Shown: positions 5,026-5,701 of the stretch, one piece after another
Layout of the letters: each line of letters opens with the position of its first letter
Position numbering within the stretch: position 1 is the stretch's first letter
Source of the DNA: Pseudomonadota bacterium
Lineage (GTDB): Bacteria > Pseudomonadota > Alphaproteobacteria > Rhodospirillales > 2-02-FULL-58-16
Assembly: GCA_022567015.1 (NCBI GenBank)
Contig: JADFHR010000203.1
Coordinates: 1 to 5,701, forward strand
Direction: 5' to 3'
DNA length: 5,701 bases
Translations under genes and position numbers: made by a program
The notes under the pieces: generated by a model
Databases searched by the model: none
Told to the model about the DNA's origin: nothing
What the model saw: the letters and a program-made list of their open reading frames with translations, nothing else

Positions 5026-5701
5026 TCAGTCGAAGTAGCCGAGCGACCTGAGTCGGCGTTGCAGTTCTTCACCCATCGGCGTCGACTTGGGAGCGTCCGT
5101 CTCGGATCGGGTTATGTGTTGCCACCGGTACCGCAACTCTTGCAAGGCGACGTGAACCGAGTCGGGGCGTTCATCGAACAGGTTGTTCACGTAGAGGGTT
5201 GCCGTCCAATTCTCCTTCTCGATGCCAGCGGATATATTCGCCAGCGAGTACGCGTCCATTTCTTGTCGCGCGGGAACATTGAGTGTGTCCAGATCGTTCC
5301 AGCGTTTACCCGTGTAGGCGACAGCGGCCTGGAAGAAACCAGGCAAGGAACCGACGTCGAAATTACTCCGCCAGATGCCGGTCAACTGTAACTCCGGCAC
5401 ATAAGGCATGGGTGTGCCCTTAGGGGCGTTAAACGGGACGTTGGGGTCACCCGTGTCGGCCGGATCACGCCAGAAATCAGTGGTGAGCTCGGCGTTGTTG
5501 TATGAGCCTGCGAAGGTCAACGTGTTGTTGTCATTGGCTGCATAGGTCAGCTCCCACTCCACACCCTTGGTCTGGGAGTTACCGACATTCTGCACAATGG
5601 TCAGGTTGGAAACGGTGAAGTCGAGGAAGCCAAACTGGAAATTATCCCAATCGATGATATAGGCCGCACCATTGAATCGCAGGCGACCGTCGGCAAGCAA
5701 C
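5026..5701 (-). CDS. TonB-dependent receptor, C-terminal part, with an atypical tail
   Basis: The gene enters from the right edge of the window; 224 residues are visible. The first ~180 are outer-membrane beta-barrel sequence of a TonB-dependent receptor, with alternating aromatic strands (RFNGAAYIIDWDNFQFG), VGNSQTKGVEWELTYAANDN, a 'YVPELQLTG' strand and the near-terminal TATLYVNNLFDERPDS. Such receptors import siderophores, vitamins or glycans across the outer membrane; the substrate cannot be told from this part. The normal end, a final strand closing in an aromatic residue such as F, is missing. Instead about 43 residues (5026-5157) follow, ending GEELQRRLRSLGYFD, which resembles sulfatase C-termini. 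The barrel may therefore be unclosed and the gene broken. G+C is only about 52-55% in sampled lines near the right edge, below metZ. Confidence 0.85.
   Translation of the reverse strand, partial: LLADGRLRFNGAAYIIDWDNFQFGFLDFTVSNLTIVQNVGNSQTKGVEWELTYAANDNNTLTFAGSYNNAELTTDFWRDPADTGDPNVPFNAPKGTPMPYVPELQLTGIWRSNFDVGSLPGFFQAAVAYTGKRWNDLDTLNVPARQEMDAYSLANISAGIEKENWTATLYVNNLFDERPDSVHVALQELRYRWQHITRSETDAPKSTPMGEELQRRLRSLGYFD

Noticed and set aside
1..5701. Search for CRISPR arrays, tRNA, rRNA, transposases, integrases, toxin-antitoxin pairs and phage genes.
   Set aside because: None could be supported: no regular repeat-spacer pattern, no cloverleaf with a CCA-type end, and no recognisable recombinase, toxin or antitoxin motif.

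Overview
The window looks like a GC-rich alphaproteobacterial chromosome, probably of Rhodospirillales type. Three things suggest this: a SAM-II riboswitch in front of metZ (a typically alphaproteobacterial arrangement), a multi-hairpin GC-rich intergenic repeat of a style common in Rhodospirillaceae-like genomes, and strong G/C bias at third codon positions in the intact genes. The lineage is inferred from these signs; no rRNA or other marker gene is present.

Left part (about 1-2110). A block of four tandem perfect hairpins (4-113) is followed by a short unrecognised coding-like stretch (138-368). It converges on tldD, a complete minus-strand gene for the TldD subunit of the TldD/TldE metalloprotease. 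Upstream of tldD is a divergent intergenic region that carries the metZ control system: a sigma70-like promoter (1944-1972), a SAM-II aptamer (1980-2035) and an intrinsic terminator (2054-2079).

Middle (2112-3317). metZ is a complete gene for O-succinylhomoserine sulfhydrylase, which makes homocysteine on the way to methionine. The layout gives a feedback circuit: SAM, the end product, binds the leader RNA and is expected to stop transcription before metZ. The 5' arm of the terminator repeats the GACCGG of the aptamer's pseudoknot strand, which suggests a concrete switching mechanism.

Right part (3318-5701). This part looks like a zone of gene decay or rearrangement. A non-coding stretch with several inverted repeats (3318-3674) is followed by a row of apparent fragments. 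They are a short minus-strand hypothetical ORF, the frameshifted N-terminus of a carboxymuconolactone decarboxylase-like (AhpD-like) gene, the C-terminal 274 residues of an adrenodoxin-reductase/FprA-type ferredoxin-NADP reductase without its FAD-binding N-terminus, a 32-residue orphan tail on the plus strand, and the C-terminal part of a TonB-dependent receptor. The receptor's last ~43 residues look like the tail of a different protein, most like a sulfatase. Base composition also falls to about 52-58% G+C in several sampled lines here, against about 68% in metZ.

I see no defence system, CRISPR array, tRNA, rRNA or intact mobile element. The most interesting items are the switch architecture of the metZ leader and the series of fragment junctions on the right. 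Assembly chimerism must be excluded before those junctions are interpreted biologically.
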